From: Streptomyces sp. TRM64462
GTDB lineage: Bacteria; Actinomycetota; Actinomycetes; Streptomycetales; Streptomycetaceae
NCBI RefSeq assembly: GCF_013362995.1
Contig: NZ_JABWDV010000467.1
Location: 1-33,657, forward strand
Length of the DNA stretch: 33,657 nucleotides
Reading direction: 5' to 3'
Part shown: positions 8,795 through 17,743 of the stretch, piece by piece
Layout of the letters: each line of letters starts with the position of its first letter
Numbering within the stretch: the stretch's first letter is position 1
Notes under the pieces: generated by a model
Database searches by the model: none
Seen by the model: the letters and a program-made list of their open reading frames with translations, nothing else
What the model was told of the DNA's origin: nothing
Program-made: the position numbers and the translations under genes

Positions 8795-11700
8795 CTAGAT
8801 GTCGGGCGTGGGCCGCAGCAGGGCCATCTCCTGGATCGCGGTCATATCCGCCGCACCGTTGTAGGCGCGTACCTCGTCGATGGCACCGGCGAAGTACTCG
8901 CCGCTACCGCCGACAGCCGAACGCCCCACGTTCAGGCCGCCGGTGGCGGGCCAGAGCGTGGTGTCCGCGCCCTTCGCACTGCTGGCGAGCTGGCCCTCGA
9001 CATACAGCCGCACCTCATTGGCGAAGGCGTCGTAGACGACGGCCAGGTGCTGACCCGAGCCATCATTGGAAGGAAATCGCCGGTTGTCGGCAACCGTAAC
9101 GATCTCGGCCGTCGCCTCGTCGGTCTTCGCCACGGCGAGCTCCCACATTGCCGGCTCCGTGGCCGTCGCCGGTCGGTAGCGAACCGCGAGGCGGTTCGCG
9201 TTGGCACCGGGCAGGGACAGGACGGTCTGCGGCATCGTCGCGTCGATCGACGTCAGCTGCGCCCGGGCGGTCACGGTGAAGCTGGACCCACCGGTGATCG
9301 GCGGCGTGGCCGTGGAGGCGTGGTCGCCGTCGCCGTCGAGGACCAGGTGGCCGTCGCCGACGAGGGCTGCCTCGTCGAACAGCGGGTCCGCCGGGCGGTA
9401 GATGTAGGCGTTGCCCGCCAGCTGCAGCGGGTTGCCGCCGCCGGTCTCCGGCGAGGCGCCGCTCTCCGCCGCGTCAAGCTGCCAGTAGCCCTTGCGCTCC
9501 GGCTTGACCGTCATCAGTTCGGCGACCTGGGCCGCTGGGAGGACCCGGTCGAAGACACGGACCTCCGCGAGGTCACCGGTGAAGTTGTCGCGGTAGCCCG
9601 TCTTGGCCGTGGAGCGGCCGATCTGGAGCGGGCCGTACGACCGCCACGGGGACAGGCGCGGCGACGTGCCCTTGAGCGTCTGGTTGACGTACAGCTGGAG
9701 CTGGGCCTGCTGGGCGTCGTACACGCCGGTCAGCAGCACCCACTGGTCGGGGACGACCGTCAGGCCGGTGGCCGCGGCTCGCCACTCGCCGATGGTCTCC
9801 ATGTCGGTCCTGGGAATGGAGAAGGCCCATGTCTTGGCGATGGCGTTGTAGCCGAGCTTGAAGCCGGGCTCACCGCTGCCGTCCTGGCTGATGATCGTCA
9901 TGTCACGGCTCAGGTCGGTCGGCCGCACCCAGGCGCTGACGCTGAAGCCCTCCGACGTGTCGAGGACCGTCTGGCCGGCGTCCAGATAGGCGTCGGCCGT
10001 GCCGTCGAAGTGAGCGGCGAAGTCGACCTTGCCGCCCGGGCCCACGGCGCCGAAGGTCACGCCGCTGCCCGCCGACGCGGAGAACTTCTCCTGCTCGTCG
10101 TGGGCCTCGGTGCTGCCGGCCGCGTCAGCCAGGTTCCACTGGGCGGCGGCCGCCTTGCCCTCGGTGACCCGGAACTCGTAGCGGTGCACCGTGCTCGGGT
10201 TCTCGGCCTGGTCGACGGCGACGACCTCCAGCCAGTGGAGGCCGGCCCGGGTGGGCATCCACTGGACCGTCGCCGGGCCGCCGGGCGAGGACGCCGTGAC
10301 GGTGGTGGCGGGTGAGGCGGTGGAGTCGAAGGCGTAGCGGTACTTCACCACGTCGGTGTCCGGCACCGAGTCGTTCCGGTTCGGCGAGAAGGTGAAGGTG
10401 CCGTACGTGCCCACGCCGTCGTGGTAGACGGTGTCCGCCGGGTACTGCTCGGAGAGGACGTTCGGCTTGCCCGGCAGGGTCGCGTCGTAGACGAACTCGC
10501 ACTTGGCCGCGGACCAGGAGCCCCAGCCGTCACCGTCGAAGGCTCGGGCGCTCCACGAGATCACCCTGTTCTGCGGGATGGTGGAGCGGACCTGGTGGAC
10601 GAACTTGGTGCCGGCCACGGGGGCCATGTACGCGGTGTCGGTCGTGTACGACTGCGGGGTGCCCGCGCCGTCCGTCCACTCGACCTTGAACTGGACCTTC
10701 ACCTTGTCGGTGTAGCCGTTGCCGTGGTCCGGGTCGCGGGCCTCGGTGGAGATGAGCGGCGGCACCTCGGCGTACGGACGTGTAGTGCCGGTCTTGCAGC
10801 TGCCGCCCGGGTTGCTGGACATCATTCCGGCGGTGATCTGCGAGGGCAGCGTGTTGTAGCTGATCGACAGGTAGGCGTTGCCGCAGATGCGCTTCCACTG
10901 GGAGAAGGTGGTCTCGTCCTGGGCGCGCAGGCCCAGGGACATGGCGGACCAGCCGCCCGCCGCGGCTGCCCGTACCTCGCTGGTCAGTTCGCCCGTGGAG
11001 CCGCCCTCGAAGTGGAGGTTGGCCTGGCTGGAGCAGCTCGTCGGCGAGATGGCCTGGTTGACCGTCTGCAGGTAGTCCACCCACTGGGTACTGGTGTTGG
11101 ACCAGTTGCTGGACGACGTGATCGTGTAGTTCGCGCCACCGATCCGGTACAGCTGGATGGGGGTGGCCGTGGGCTGCGCCTGGTAGATGTGCGCGACCCG
11201 CGCCGAGAACGTGGAGCTCAGGATCTGCTTGCCCTTGTAGAAGGACATCGGCATCGTGAACATCACGCGTCGCACGCCGACGCCGTTGCAGGAGACCGGG
11301 TTGTAGTCCGTGGGGCAGCGGCCCACGCCCGCGCTGTCGGCGTACTTCCAGTCCTGCTCCGTCGGGAAGCCGGACATGACGCCGGTCCACGCGCTGCGGG
11401 ACGTGGTGCGCTGGATCGGGTCGATGACAACCGGGAAGACCGTGTCGTCGGCGGTGAGCATCTTGCGGTCCGGGACCAGCGTCAGCCTGTCCTTCCCGAC
11501 CTCCACGCCCAGTGGCGCCGTGCGACCACCGCCGCCGGGGCCCTGCAGGGCCGGGGCCGCTGCCGGCGCGACGTCAGCGGAGAGCGCGCGGGCTACGCCC
11601 TTCGCGCCCTGCGTCTTCGCGCCGGTCTCCTTGACGGACGCCGAGTCCCACATGGCGGGCTTGCCGGCCTCGAAGACGGTGCCGCCGACCGCCGCGTCCT

Positions 11701-12436
11701 CGGCCTTCAGGGCGCCGGAGGCGTCCTCCTGGACCTTCAGGCCCTTGGTCTTCATGCCCAGGTCGATGCGGGCGAGCCTGGGGTCCGCTGCGGCGTTGGG
11801 GGTCTTGACGACCAGCAAGTGTGCGAAGCCGTCGTTCTCCGCGCGCACGGTCAGGTCGACGCCGGGGAGGGCGTCGGTGTACGTGGCGGTGTTCTCCTTC
11901 AGGACGGGTGCCGGCAGTTTCCCGTACGGCCAGCTCAGGGCGAACTCGCGGCCCGCGCGGCGGAGCGTCGCGAAGGGCTTGCCCGCCTCTCCGGAGGAGA
12001 AGGTGAGGTCGACGGTGGTCGCCTTGGGTGCCACGGTGCCGTCGGCGCGCTTGACGAGTGTGGGGTCGAGGTCGACCCAGGCGCCGTCGCGCACAGTGCG
12101 GACGGGTTCGGTGTACTCGCGTGCCGTGAAGGTGCCGTTCGGCTCGGCGAAGACGTCGCGGCGCTCGGTGCGCAGGCCGAGGACCTCGACCCGCTTGCCG
12201 CTCTTGCTCGCCGCGGCCTTGGCCTGGGCCTCGGAGGCTGCCGGGCCGGGCGAGGCGGCCGTGGGCAGCGCCTTCGCCGCAGCGGTCGTCTCGGTGTTCG
12301 CCGTCTGGGCGGGCTCGGGGAGCCCGGTGAGGCCGGCGGCGAGGACGGCGCTCGCCGTCGCGGCCACCGCCGCCCCGCGCAGCAGTGTGCTGCGACGTAT
12401 CCGCGTGGACACGTTGTCACTTCCCTTGGTCTTCAT
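8795..12436 (-). CDS. Secreted protein with DNRLRE-like region and two LamG domains
   Basis: An exported protein of 1213 residues. The N-terminus has a basic stretch (RIRRSTLLRG) and an Ala-rich hydrophobic core, i.e. a signal peptide. A region near 335-530 (VFPVVIDPIQRTT to ISYNTLPSQI) resembles the DNRLRE domain found beside RHS proteins in actinobacteria. An Ig-like section follows, then two concanavalin-like LamG domains at roughly 766-975 (FSVSAWVRPTDLS, DLAEVRVFDRVL) and 982-1205 (FTVTARAQL, AIDEVRAYNG). LamG domains bind sugars or proteins; a surface role helping display or delivery of the adjacent toxin is inference. Start is uncertain: ATG 12436 has AGGA 6 bases upstream and sits 29 bases after the upstream stop, while GTG 12412 has AAGGGAAG at good spacing. 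Confidence 0.88.
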   Translation of the reverse strand: MKTKGSDNVSTRIRRSTLLRGAAVAATASAVLAAGLTGLPEPAQTANTETTAAAKALPTAASPGPAASEAQAKAAASKSGKRVEVLGLRTERRDVFAEPNGTFTAREYTEPVRTVRDGAWVDLDPTLVKRADGTVAPKATTVDLTFSSGEAGKPFATLRRAGREFALSWPYGKLPAPVLKENTATYTDALPGVDLTVRAENDGFAHLLVVKTPNAAADPRLARIDLGMKTKGLKVQEDASGALKAEDAAVGGTVFEAGKPAMWDSASVKETGAKTQGAKGVARALSADVAPAAAPALQGPGGGGRTAPLGVEVGKDRLTLVPDRKMLTADDTVFPVVIDPIQRTTSRSAWTGVMSGFPTEQDWKYADSAGVGRCPTDYNPVSCNGVGVRRVMFTMPMSFYKGKQILSSTFSARVAHIYQAQPTATPIQLYRIGGANYTITSSSNWSNTSTQWVDYLQTVNQAISPTSCSSQANLHFEGGSTGELTSEVRAAAAGGWSAMSLGLRAQDETTFSQWKRICGNAYLSISYNTLPSQITAGMMSSNPGGSCKTGTTRPYAEVPPLISTEARDPDHGNGYTDKVKVQFKVEWTDGAGTPQSYTTDTAYMAPVAGTKFVHQVRSTIPQNRVISWSARAFDGDGWGSWSAAKCEFVYDATLPGKPNVLSEQYPADTVYHDGVGTYGTFTFSPNRNDSVPDTDVVKYRYAFDSTASPATTVTASSPGGPATVQWMPTRAGLHWLEVVAVDQAENPSTVHRYEFRVTEGKAAAAQWNLADAAGSTEAHDEQEKFSASAGSGVTFGAVGPGGKVDFAAHFDGTADAYLDAGQTVLDTSEGFSVSAWVRPTDLSRDMTIISQDGSGEPGFKLGYNAIAKTWAFSIPRTDMETIGEWRAAATGLTVVPDQWVLLTGVYDAQQAQLQLYVNQTLKGTSPRLSPWRSYGPLQIGRSTAKTGYRDNFTGDLAEVRVFDRVLPAAQVAELMTVKPERKGYWQLDAAESGASPETGGGNPLQLAGNAYIYRPADPLFDEAALVGDGHLVLDGDGDHASTATPPITGGSSFTVTARAQLTSIDATMPQTVLSLPGANANRLAVRYRPATATEPAMWELAVAKTDEATAEIVTVADNRRFPSNDGSGQHLAVVYDAFANEVRLYVEGQLASSAKGADTTLWPATGGLNVGRSAVGGSGEYFAGAIDEVRAYNGAADMTAIQEMALLRPTPDI

Positions 12437-12465
12437 GTCTTGTCCTGGGAGCGGGTGCGGCCGGG

Positions 12466-14043
12466 TCACCGGACGACGGTGCCGAACGCGCCGTCACCCG
12501 CGGGGATGACGCCGTCGCCGGGCTTCCACGTCTGCGTCGGGGCTCCGCCCGTGGTGACGCTCCAGGGGAAGCCGTAGACGGCGTGTCCCTCGGCGGGGCC
12601 GTACGGCATGCCGACGAACAGGGCGGTGCGGGTGCCGCCGAGGCTGATGCCCGCGAACTGGCGGGACGCGGGTGCGGACGGGATTCCGGAGCCGGGCTCC
12701 AGCCACGCGTCGCTCGCGCCCGGCGCGCCGACGAACGGAAAGATCTGCACACCGCCCGTGTCGAGGTGCTGCTCCGTGGACTCCTCGCCGGGCACGCCCA
12801 CGGCGAGGCGCACCGTGGAGGCTGTGCTCTCCGCGGTGGGGCTGGTGTTGACGCCAGTCAGCGTTTGCCCGAAGAAGTCGCCGGGCTCGGCCTCGCCCTC
12901 GACTCCGTCGGTGTTCTGGTCGATCCAGTTGAGGTGTGTGACGCTTTCGGCCGCGGTGATCTGGTACGTCTGCACGGCTCCGGCGTCCATCACGTCGGCG
13001 AGGTCCTCGCCCGGGACGCCGACGGCCAGGAGGAAGCCTGCCTCCAGCCGTCCACTGCTGTTCTTGTACTTGTTCGGGACGAACGCCATCGAGGTGCCGA
13101 ACCGGTCGCCGGTCTCCGCGGACTTCTCCGATCCGGCGGCGCGGCCCTGGCCCATGCCCCACGTAGGGGCCGGGATGCCGTCGGTGTTGATGGAGGTGCG
13201 GAAGGCCATGACGGCCCCGGCGGACAAGTCCGTGTCGATGGACTCGCCCGGCACGCCGACGACGAAGAAGTTGCCGGCCGCGACGACTACGGAGCCGAAC
13301 TGGTCGTACGCCTCCCGCTCTTCCCACACCAGTGGACTGTCCTGGTCGAGCGAGACGCTCTTGAAGTCGGTGCCGTACACGGCGTGGACCAGGCCACTGT
13401 CGATCTTACCTGCGACGTCCTCGCCGGGAGCGCCGACGACGAGATACGGAATGCCGGTGGACGACACGGTGGTGGCCACCGAGTAGCCCACCCAGTCCTC
13501 TGCCTCTGCGACGTCACCAAGCGCCGCGCCCTGTCCAAAGCCCCTGTCCGGAGTCCCCTGGCCGATCCCCGATGTGGACCCGAAGATCAGGTGCACAAGG
13601 CCGGCGTCGGGGACCGTGCCGATGTCCTCGTGCGGGATACCCACGGCAAGGTCGCTGCAGCCGTCCTTGTTCGCGTCGTACGCAGCGAAGGAGAAGCCGA
13701 ACTGGTCACCGGCTTCCGCCACGTCCGAGACGTTCGGCGTGTCCTGGTGGATCTGGACCGTCCCCTTGCCACCGCCCAGGACCACGTGAAGCTGGCCCGC
13801 CTTCTCCTGCCCCGACACCGTGGCCTGCGGGTCGGCGATCACCGTGTCCCGCAGTCCGTCCCCGTTGAAGTCACTGTCGACGCCACCGACGCACGCTGCG
13901 ACGGTTGCGGTCTGAGCCTGCGCTCCCGCCCCGAGCCCCAGTCCCGATGTGAGACATGCCAATGCCGTGATCCCGAGCGCGCTGCGCCACAGGACTCTCC
14001 CCGCGCCGGATACGCGCGTTCCCCACCCGAATGAAATCTTCAT
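12466..14043 (-). CDS. Secreted FG-GAP / integrin-alpha-like repeat protein
   Basis: An exported protein of 525 residues. A signal peptide ends near GAGAQAQTA, followed directly by DSDFNGDGLRDTVIAD, a calcium-binding FG-GAP loop. At least five further repeats are visible, each with an [DE]xFG start and a VGVPGED-like end (DQFGFSFAAYD, DWVGYSVATT, DQFGSVVVAAG, DRFGTSMAFV, DFFGQTLTGV). Together they predict a beta-propeller of the integrin-alpha type. It is the first gene of the minus-strand group FG-GAP, LamG, RHS, immunity. ATG 14043 is chosen because the signal peptide starts there; upstream codons give an implausible leader. Its ribosome site is weak (AAGG about 11 bases away), so a nearby upstream GTG is possible. 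The substrate or partner is unknown. Confidence 0.88.
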   Translation of the reverse strand: MKISFGWGTRVSGAGRVLWRSALGITALACLTSGLGLGAGAQAQTATVAACVGGVDSDFNGDGLRDTVIADPQATVSGQEKAGQLHVVLGGGKGTVQIHQDTPNVSDVAEAGDQFGFSFAAYDANKDGCSDLAVGIPHEDIGTVPDAGLVHLIFGSTSGIGQGTPDRGFGQGAALGDVAEAEDWVGYSVATTVSSTGIPYLVVGAPGEDVAGKIDSGLVHAVYGTDFKSVSLDQDSPLVWEEREAYDQFGSVVVAAGNFFVVGVPGESIDTDLSAGAVMAFRTSINTDGIPAPTWGMGQGRAAGSEKSAETGDRFGTSMAFVPNKYKNSSGRLEAGFLLAVGVPGEDLADVMDAGAVQTYQITAAESVTHLNWIDQNTDGVEGEAEPGDFFGQTLTGVNTSPTAESTASTVRLAVGVPGEESTEQHLDTGGVQIFPFVGAPGASDAWLEPGSGIPSAPASRQFAGISLGGTRTALFVGMPYGPAEGHAVYGFPWSVTTGGAPTQTWKPGDGVIPAGDGAFGTVVR

Positions 14044-14262
14044 AACAGGACGAACCTTGACAGTGGTCAGACACACACTCAAGATCACATGTCCGACATG
14101 AACAGCATGAGAGATCACACATCCGTCACAGGTGCCCCACAGAATCCGGCACTTCACCACGTACGCGGACAGCAAGCCCTACATTCCGCTACCTCGACCT
14201 CACACTGTTCACATAAGATCCACGACGCCTTGATCAAACATTTGTGTGGGGGGGATTCCGTC
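14044..14262. promoter_or_regulatory. Divergent intergenic region
   Basis: This 219-base stretch separates the minus-strand toxin group from the plus-strand epimerase and must hold start signals for both. On the plus strand TAAGAT (14214-14219) fits the Streptomyces TANNNT -10 form, about 44 bases before the GTG, with no good -35. No clear minus-strand promoter is visible. The stretch is more AT-rich than the flanking genes. Confidence 0.4.
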
Positions 14263-16044
14263 GTGGCTGAGCAGATACGTCCCGAAGTGGACCGCAGGAA
14301 CTTCATGCGACTGGCCGGTGGCACCGCCGCGGGCCTTGCCGTGGCCGGGGGTGGGGCCCTGAGCGGGCTGACGGCCGCCGAGGCGTTCGCCGCGCCCGTG
14401 AGCGCCGGCGTCAGACCCGACCCGTTCGCGCGCATCCCGCAGTCCCTGGCGCTGCGCCTGCCGCGCGGCGCGGGCAACGACGCCCCGCTGCCGCCGCTTC
14501 CCGACCCGCTGGAGGGCGGCGTCGTCTCGCCCCCGAGCAGGCCCCGCAGCATCCCGAAGCCGCGTACCGCACCCTCGCCGGACCAGCTCAGGACCGGAGC
14601 CACGGCGGACCTGCCGGAGACGCTGCCCTTCACGTTCAACACCAGCGGGTACACGATCGCCACGGATCTGCCCGAGCACCTGCGGCCGTGGCGCGACCGG
14701 CCGACGCGGTGGGAGAACGTCTCCCCCAGCACGGGCCCGTACCGCCTCAACTCCGAGGGTGTGTACCTCTATTACCCGAACGGCGGGTCCGTCGGCTACG
14801 AGCACCCCGTCGGCCAGATCCAGTTCGGCCTCGGCTGCATCACCAGCTACCGCACCGAGACGGACGCGGAGCGCAAGGCTCTGTTCCTGACGCGCGCGAA
14901 GGCCCAGGCGAACCGGCTGATCGAGAGGCGCGTCGAATCCCGCGGCGCCTGGTACTTCCCGTACACCTTCGACTTCCGGCACGCGGTCCACACCGGTGTC
15001 GACTACCAGGCTCCCTGGTACTCCGGCATGGCCCAGGGCGAGGCCATCAGCCTCTTCATCCAGCTCTCCCAGCTGGACGCGGTGACGACGGAGGAGCGCA
15101 CCCTCTACCAGGCCGCGGCCGACGGCGCGCTCCTTTCCCTGATGCGCGCCGAGGACGGTTCCCCGTGGGTCGTGAACGTCGACCGCTCGGGCTACTACTG
15201 GATTCAGGAGTACCCGTTCGCCGAGCCGGGCACGGGCGACTTCACGTACAACGGCATGATCTTCGCGATGTTCGGCCTGTGGGACTACTACGTCGCCACC
15301 GGCAGCCCGCTCGCGGCCCAGCTGTACGACGGCGCCTGCACCACCATCGCGCGGTTCTTCCCGCTGCTGCGGAACATCCGCTGGTTCTCGTACTACTGCC
15401 AGCAGCACCGCATCCCGGCCCCCACGTACCACCAGCACCACATCAACCTCTTCCGGCAGCTGCACTGGCAGACCGGCAGCCCGGACTTCGCCTACCACCA
15501 GGACAAGCTCACGGACGACTACCCGTCGCCGTACGTGAAGGCGGGTTCGACGATCGCCTTCGCGGCGGGCACGCACACCCTCTACCGGTACGACACGGCC
15601 GCGGACGGCTCCTGGGTGTCGTCCAAGGGCGACGCCGAGCTGGAGGTGAAGAAGGTCACGTTCTCCCGGGCCACCCAGGCCCCGGCGTCGATGCGGCGGC
15701 GCATCCAGGGCCGCGGCATCTACTACCGGATCGACGCGGGCGCCTACGAGGGCTGGTGGGTCGGTGAGGTGTGGCCCAACTCCTTCCTGCTGGGCCAGTT
15801 CCTGACGACCGTCTACCGGCCGCAGCGCACGCTGACCTTCCCGGCGGGCAAGTCCGTCGACGTGTACCGGTTCACCGAGGACGGCACGGCCACCAGCATC
15901 AGGACAGTGCAGTTCGCCAACGACTCCAACGCGCCCTTCGACCGGCGCGCCGTGGTCAACGGACGCCCCATGTGCCAGATCACCGCCGGCGCCCTCACCG
16001 GGTACTGGGCGGTGGACGGCCATGTGATCACCGACGGCCACTGA
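14263..16044 (+). CDS. Tat-exported D-glucuronyl C5-epimerase family protein
   Basis: A 593-residue protein. GTG 14263 is preceded by a G-rich GGGGGGA at 7 bases, and the N-terminus from there is a twin-arginine signal (DRRNFMRLAGG, R11-R12, then an Ala/Gly core ending AEAFAAP). The mature part carries the Glce C-terminal domain: GVDYQAPWYSGMAQGEAISL, IQEYPF (about 315), YNGMIFAMFGLWDYYVATG, and YHQHHINLFRQL near 388. In animals and some bacteria this family turns D-glucuronate into L-iduronate in glycan chains. Export in folded form implies action outside the membrane on a finished or growing polymer. A C-terminal region (about 430-593) with YRIDAGAYEGWW and a closing RMCQI-like strand pair looks like an accessory beta domain. 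The neighbouring uronic-acid genes support a glycan role; the actual substrate is unknown. Confidence 0.85.
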   Translation: MAEQIRPEVDRRNFMRLAGGTAAGLAVAGGGALSGLTAAEAFAAPVSAGVRPDPFARIPQSLALRLPRGAGNDAPLPPLPDPLEGGVVSPPSRPRSIPKPRTAPSPDQLRTGATADLPETLPFTFNTSGYTIATDLPEHLRPWRDRPTRWENVSPSTGPYRLNSEGVYLYYPNGGSVGYEHPVGQIQFGLGCITSYRTETDAERKALFLTRAKAQANRLIERRVESRGAWYFPYTFDFRHAVHTGVDYQAPWYSGMAQGEAISLFIQLSQLDAVTTEERTLYQAAADGALLSLMRAEDGSPWVVNVDRSGYYWIQEYPFAEPGTGDFTYNGMIFAMFGLWDYYVATGSPLAAQLYDGACTTIARFFPLLRNIRWFSYYCQQHRIPAPTYHQHHINLFRQLHWQTGSPDFAYHQDKLTDDYPSPYVKAGSTIAFAAGTHTLYRYDTAADGSWVSSKGDAELEVKKVTFSRATQAPASMRRRIQGRGIYYRIDAGAYEGWWVGEVWPNSFLLGQFLTTVYRPQRTLTFPAGKSVDVYRFTEDGTATSIRTVQFANDSNAPFDRRAVVNGRPMCQITAGALTGYWAVDGHVITDGH

Positions 16045-16083
16045 GGCCTCCGAACGGGGCGGGGCCGGCACCCTGAGGCCGCG

Positions 16084-16089
16084 TATGCT
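16084..16089 (+). promoter_or_regulatory. Candidate -10 element for the N-acetyltransferase gene
   Basis: TATGCT matches the TANNNT consensus and would give a leader of roughly 37 bases before GTG 16133. There is no convincing -35 hexamer. Confidence 0.35.
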
Positions 16090-16132
16090 CGCCGGGCGAA
16101 GACGCACACCGGAAGCCGGAAGGCAGAGCACA

Positions 16133-16735
16133 GTGAACTACAGGGTCCAGCCCACCGCCCAGGTCGCCGACACCGCCGAGATCGGCGCGGGCAGCAGCGT
16201 GTGGGAGCTCGCGCAGATCCGCGAGGGCGCCAGGCTCGGCGAGGGCTGCGTCGTCGGGCGCGGAGCCTACGTCGGTACGGACGTGCGCATCGGCAACAAC
16301 GTCAAGCTCCAGAACTACGCGCTCGTCTACGAGCCCGCGGAGCTGGAGGACGGCGTCTTCATCGGCCCGGCCGTGGTCCTCACCAACGACCACAACCCTC
16401 GCTCCGTCGACCCCGAGGGGAAGCAGAAGCGGGGCGGCGACTGGGAGGCCGTGGGCGTGAAGATCGCCGAGGGCGCGTCCGTCGGCGCCCGGTCGGTGTG
16501 CGTGGCGCCCGTCCGGATCGGGCGCTGGGCCATGGTGGCGGCCGGCGCCGTCGTGACCAAGGACGTACCGGACTACGCGCTCGTCATGGGCGTGCCCGCG
16601 CGCCAGGCCGGCTGGGTCGGCCGGGCGGGCGAGCGCCTCGTGGAGCGCGAGGGGGAGCCGGGTGTGTGGCAGTGCCCGCGCACCGGCGCTCTGTACGACG
16701 AGAAGGACGGCGTCCTGACCGAGCGCCCGGCCTGA
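16133..16735 (+). CDS. Hexapeptide N-acetyltransferase, WbpD/WlbB-like
   Basis: A 200-residue left-handed beta-helix acyltransferase. Hexapeptide repeats run from IGAGSSVWELAQIREGARLG through VGTDVRIGNNVKLQNY. The VVLTNDHNPRS segment and GRWAMVAAGAVVTKDVPDYA with VMGVPARQAGW are typical of the WbpD/WlbB/QdtC group, which N-acetylates the 3-amino group of a nucleotide-activated amino sugar using acetyl-CoA. It ends WQCPRTGALYDEKDG, the short tail seen in this group. GTG 16133 is chosen because homology begins there and GGAAGG lies upstream. Given the other Wbp-type enzymes in the window, UDP-3-amino-2-acetamido-2,3-dideoxyglucuronate is the likeliest acceptor; a dTDP-3-amino sugar is the alternative. 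Confidence 0.87.
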   Translation: MNYRVQPTAQVADTAEIGAGSSVWELAQIREGARLGEGCVVGRGAYVGTDVRIGNNVKLQNYALVYEPAELEDGVFIGPAVVLTNDHNPRSVDPEGKQKRGGDWEAVGVKIAEGASVGARSVCVAPVRIGRWAMVAAGAVVTKDVPDYALVMGVPARQAGWVGRAGERLVEREGEPGVWQCPRTGALYDEKDGVLTERPA

Positions 16736-16784
16736 CGGCCTGGGCGTTCGGACCCCGCACCAGGGGTGACAACCCCGCGGTGCT

Positions 16785-16790
16785 TATGCT
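16785..16790 (+). promoter_or_regulatory. Candidate -10 element for the Ppm1-like gene
   Basis: TATGCT, the same hexamer as before the previous gene. A GTGACA lies upstream at 16766-16771, but the 13-base spacing is short for a -35. Predicted leader about 50 bases. Confidence 0.35.
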
Positions 16791-16846
16791 GAACGACCCA
16801 GGTCGGGAGCTTGTTCGAGCACCCGGTGATCGGACAAGGGGAAATC

Positions 16847-17632
16847 GTGAAGAACGGTGTCCAGCGCACGCGTGGACCTCTGGGCACGGTGTTGGTGATC
16901 ATACCGACCTACAACGAGGCCGAGAACATCACACCCATCGTGTCCCGCGTGCGCTCCTCCGTACCCGAGGCGCACATCCTCGTCGCGGACGACAACAGTC
17001 CGGACGGGACCGGCAAGCTGGCCGACCAGATCGCCGACGCCGACGACCACGTCCATGTGCTGCACCGCAAGGGTAAGGAAGGTCTCGGCGCCGCCTACCT
17101 GGCCGGCTTCCGCTGGGGCATCGAGCGCGGCTACGGCGTCCTGGTCGAGATGGACGCCGACGGTTCGCACCGCCCGGAGGAACTCCCCCGGCTCCTGGGC
17201 GCCCTGTCCGGCGCCGACCTGGTCCTCGGCTCCCGCTGGGTCCCCGGCGGGGGCGTGATCAACTGGCCGGGGCACCGCAAGCTGCTGTCACGCGGCGGCA
17301 GCCTCTACTCCCGTGTCGCACTCGGCCTCCCGATCCGCGACGTGACGGGCGGCTACCGCGCCTTCCGCAGGGAGACCCTGCAGGGCATCGCCCTCGACGA
17401 GGTCGCCTCGCAGGGCTACTGCTTCCAGGTCGACCTGGCCTGGCGAACGGTTCAGGCGGGCTACAAGGTCACCGAGGTCCCGATCACCTTCGTCGAGCGT
17501 GAGCACGGCGAGAGCAAGATGAGCGGCTCGATCGTCCGCGAAGCGCTGTGGCGCGTCACCATGTGGGGGCTCTCCTCCCGGCTGTCCCGGCCTTCCCGGC
17601 CGTCCCGGCCGTCCCGGCCCGGCAACGCCTGA
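16847..17632 (+). CDS. ppm1: Polyprenol monophosphomannose synthase-like GT2
   Basis: A 261-residue GT-A glycosyltransferase with no membrane segment. Motifs in order: [40 protein letters not shown] (metal-binding DxD region), [33 protein letters not shown] and DVTGGYRAF. This is the dolichol/polyprenol-phosphate mannose synthase pattern: GDP-mannose plus polyprenyl phosphate gives the lipid-linked mannosyl donor used outside the membrane by protein O-mannosyl or glycan transferases. GTG 16847 is preferred for AAGGGG about 6 bases before it; a TTG at 16811 would add 12 residues. The C-terminus is odd: four exact SRP tripeptides from a 9-base tandem repeat. Streptomyces normally has a separate ppm1, so this could be a paralogue dedicated to the glycan locus or the housekeeping copy. 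Confidence 0.87.
   Translation: MKNGVQRTRGPLGTVLVIIPTYNEAENITPIVSRVRSSVPEAHILVADDNSPDGTGKLADQIADADDHVHVLHRKGKEGLGAAYLAGFRWGIERGYGVLVEMDADGSHRPEELPRLLGALSGADLVLGSRWVPGGGVINWPGHRKLLSRGGSLYSRVALGLPIRDVTGGYRAFRRETLQGIALDEVASQGYCFQVDLAWRTVQAGYKVTEVPITFVEREHGESKMSGSIVREALWRVTMWGLSSRLSRPSRPSRPSRPGNA
17585..17620 (+). repeat. Four tandem 9-base units encoding SRP
   Basis: Four copies of TCCCGGCCN (17585-17593, 17594-17602, 17603-17611, 17612-17620) in frame near the 3' end of the Ppm1-like gene, each reading Ser-Arg-Pro. Copy changes would alter length without a frameshift. Confidence 0.9.
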
Positions 17633-17648
17633 CCGGCCGCCCCGAGGC

Positions 17649-17681
17649 GCTACGACTCCCGGGGCGCCCGGGAGTCGTAGC
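17649..17681. terminator. Bidirectional hairpin between convergent genes
   Basis: A perfect 15-bp stem (17649-17663 with 17667-17681) and a 3-base loop, 17 bases after the Ppm1-like stop and 63 bases beyond the end of the convergent minus-strand gene. Confidence 0.78.
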
Positions 17682-17743
17682 CATGCCACCTGCGGAGGCA
17701 CCCACCGCCGGGTGAGGCATCTCACACCTCCGGCCCGGCCCCG

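Noticed and set aside
10421..12577. A 718-codon plus-strand open frame opposite the LamG gene
   Set aside because: No recognisable motif and runs through the signal-peptide regions of two minus-strand genes.
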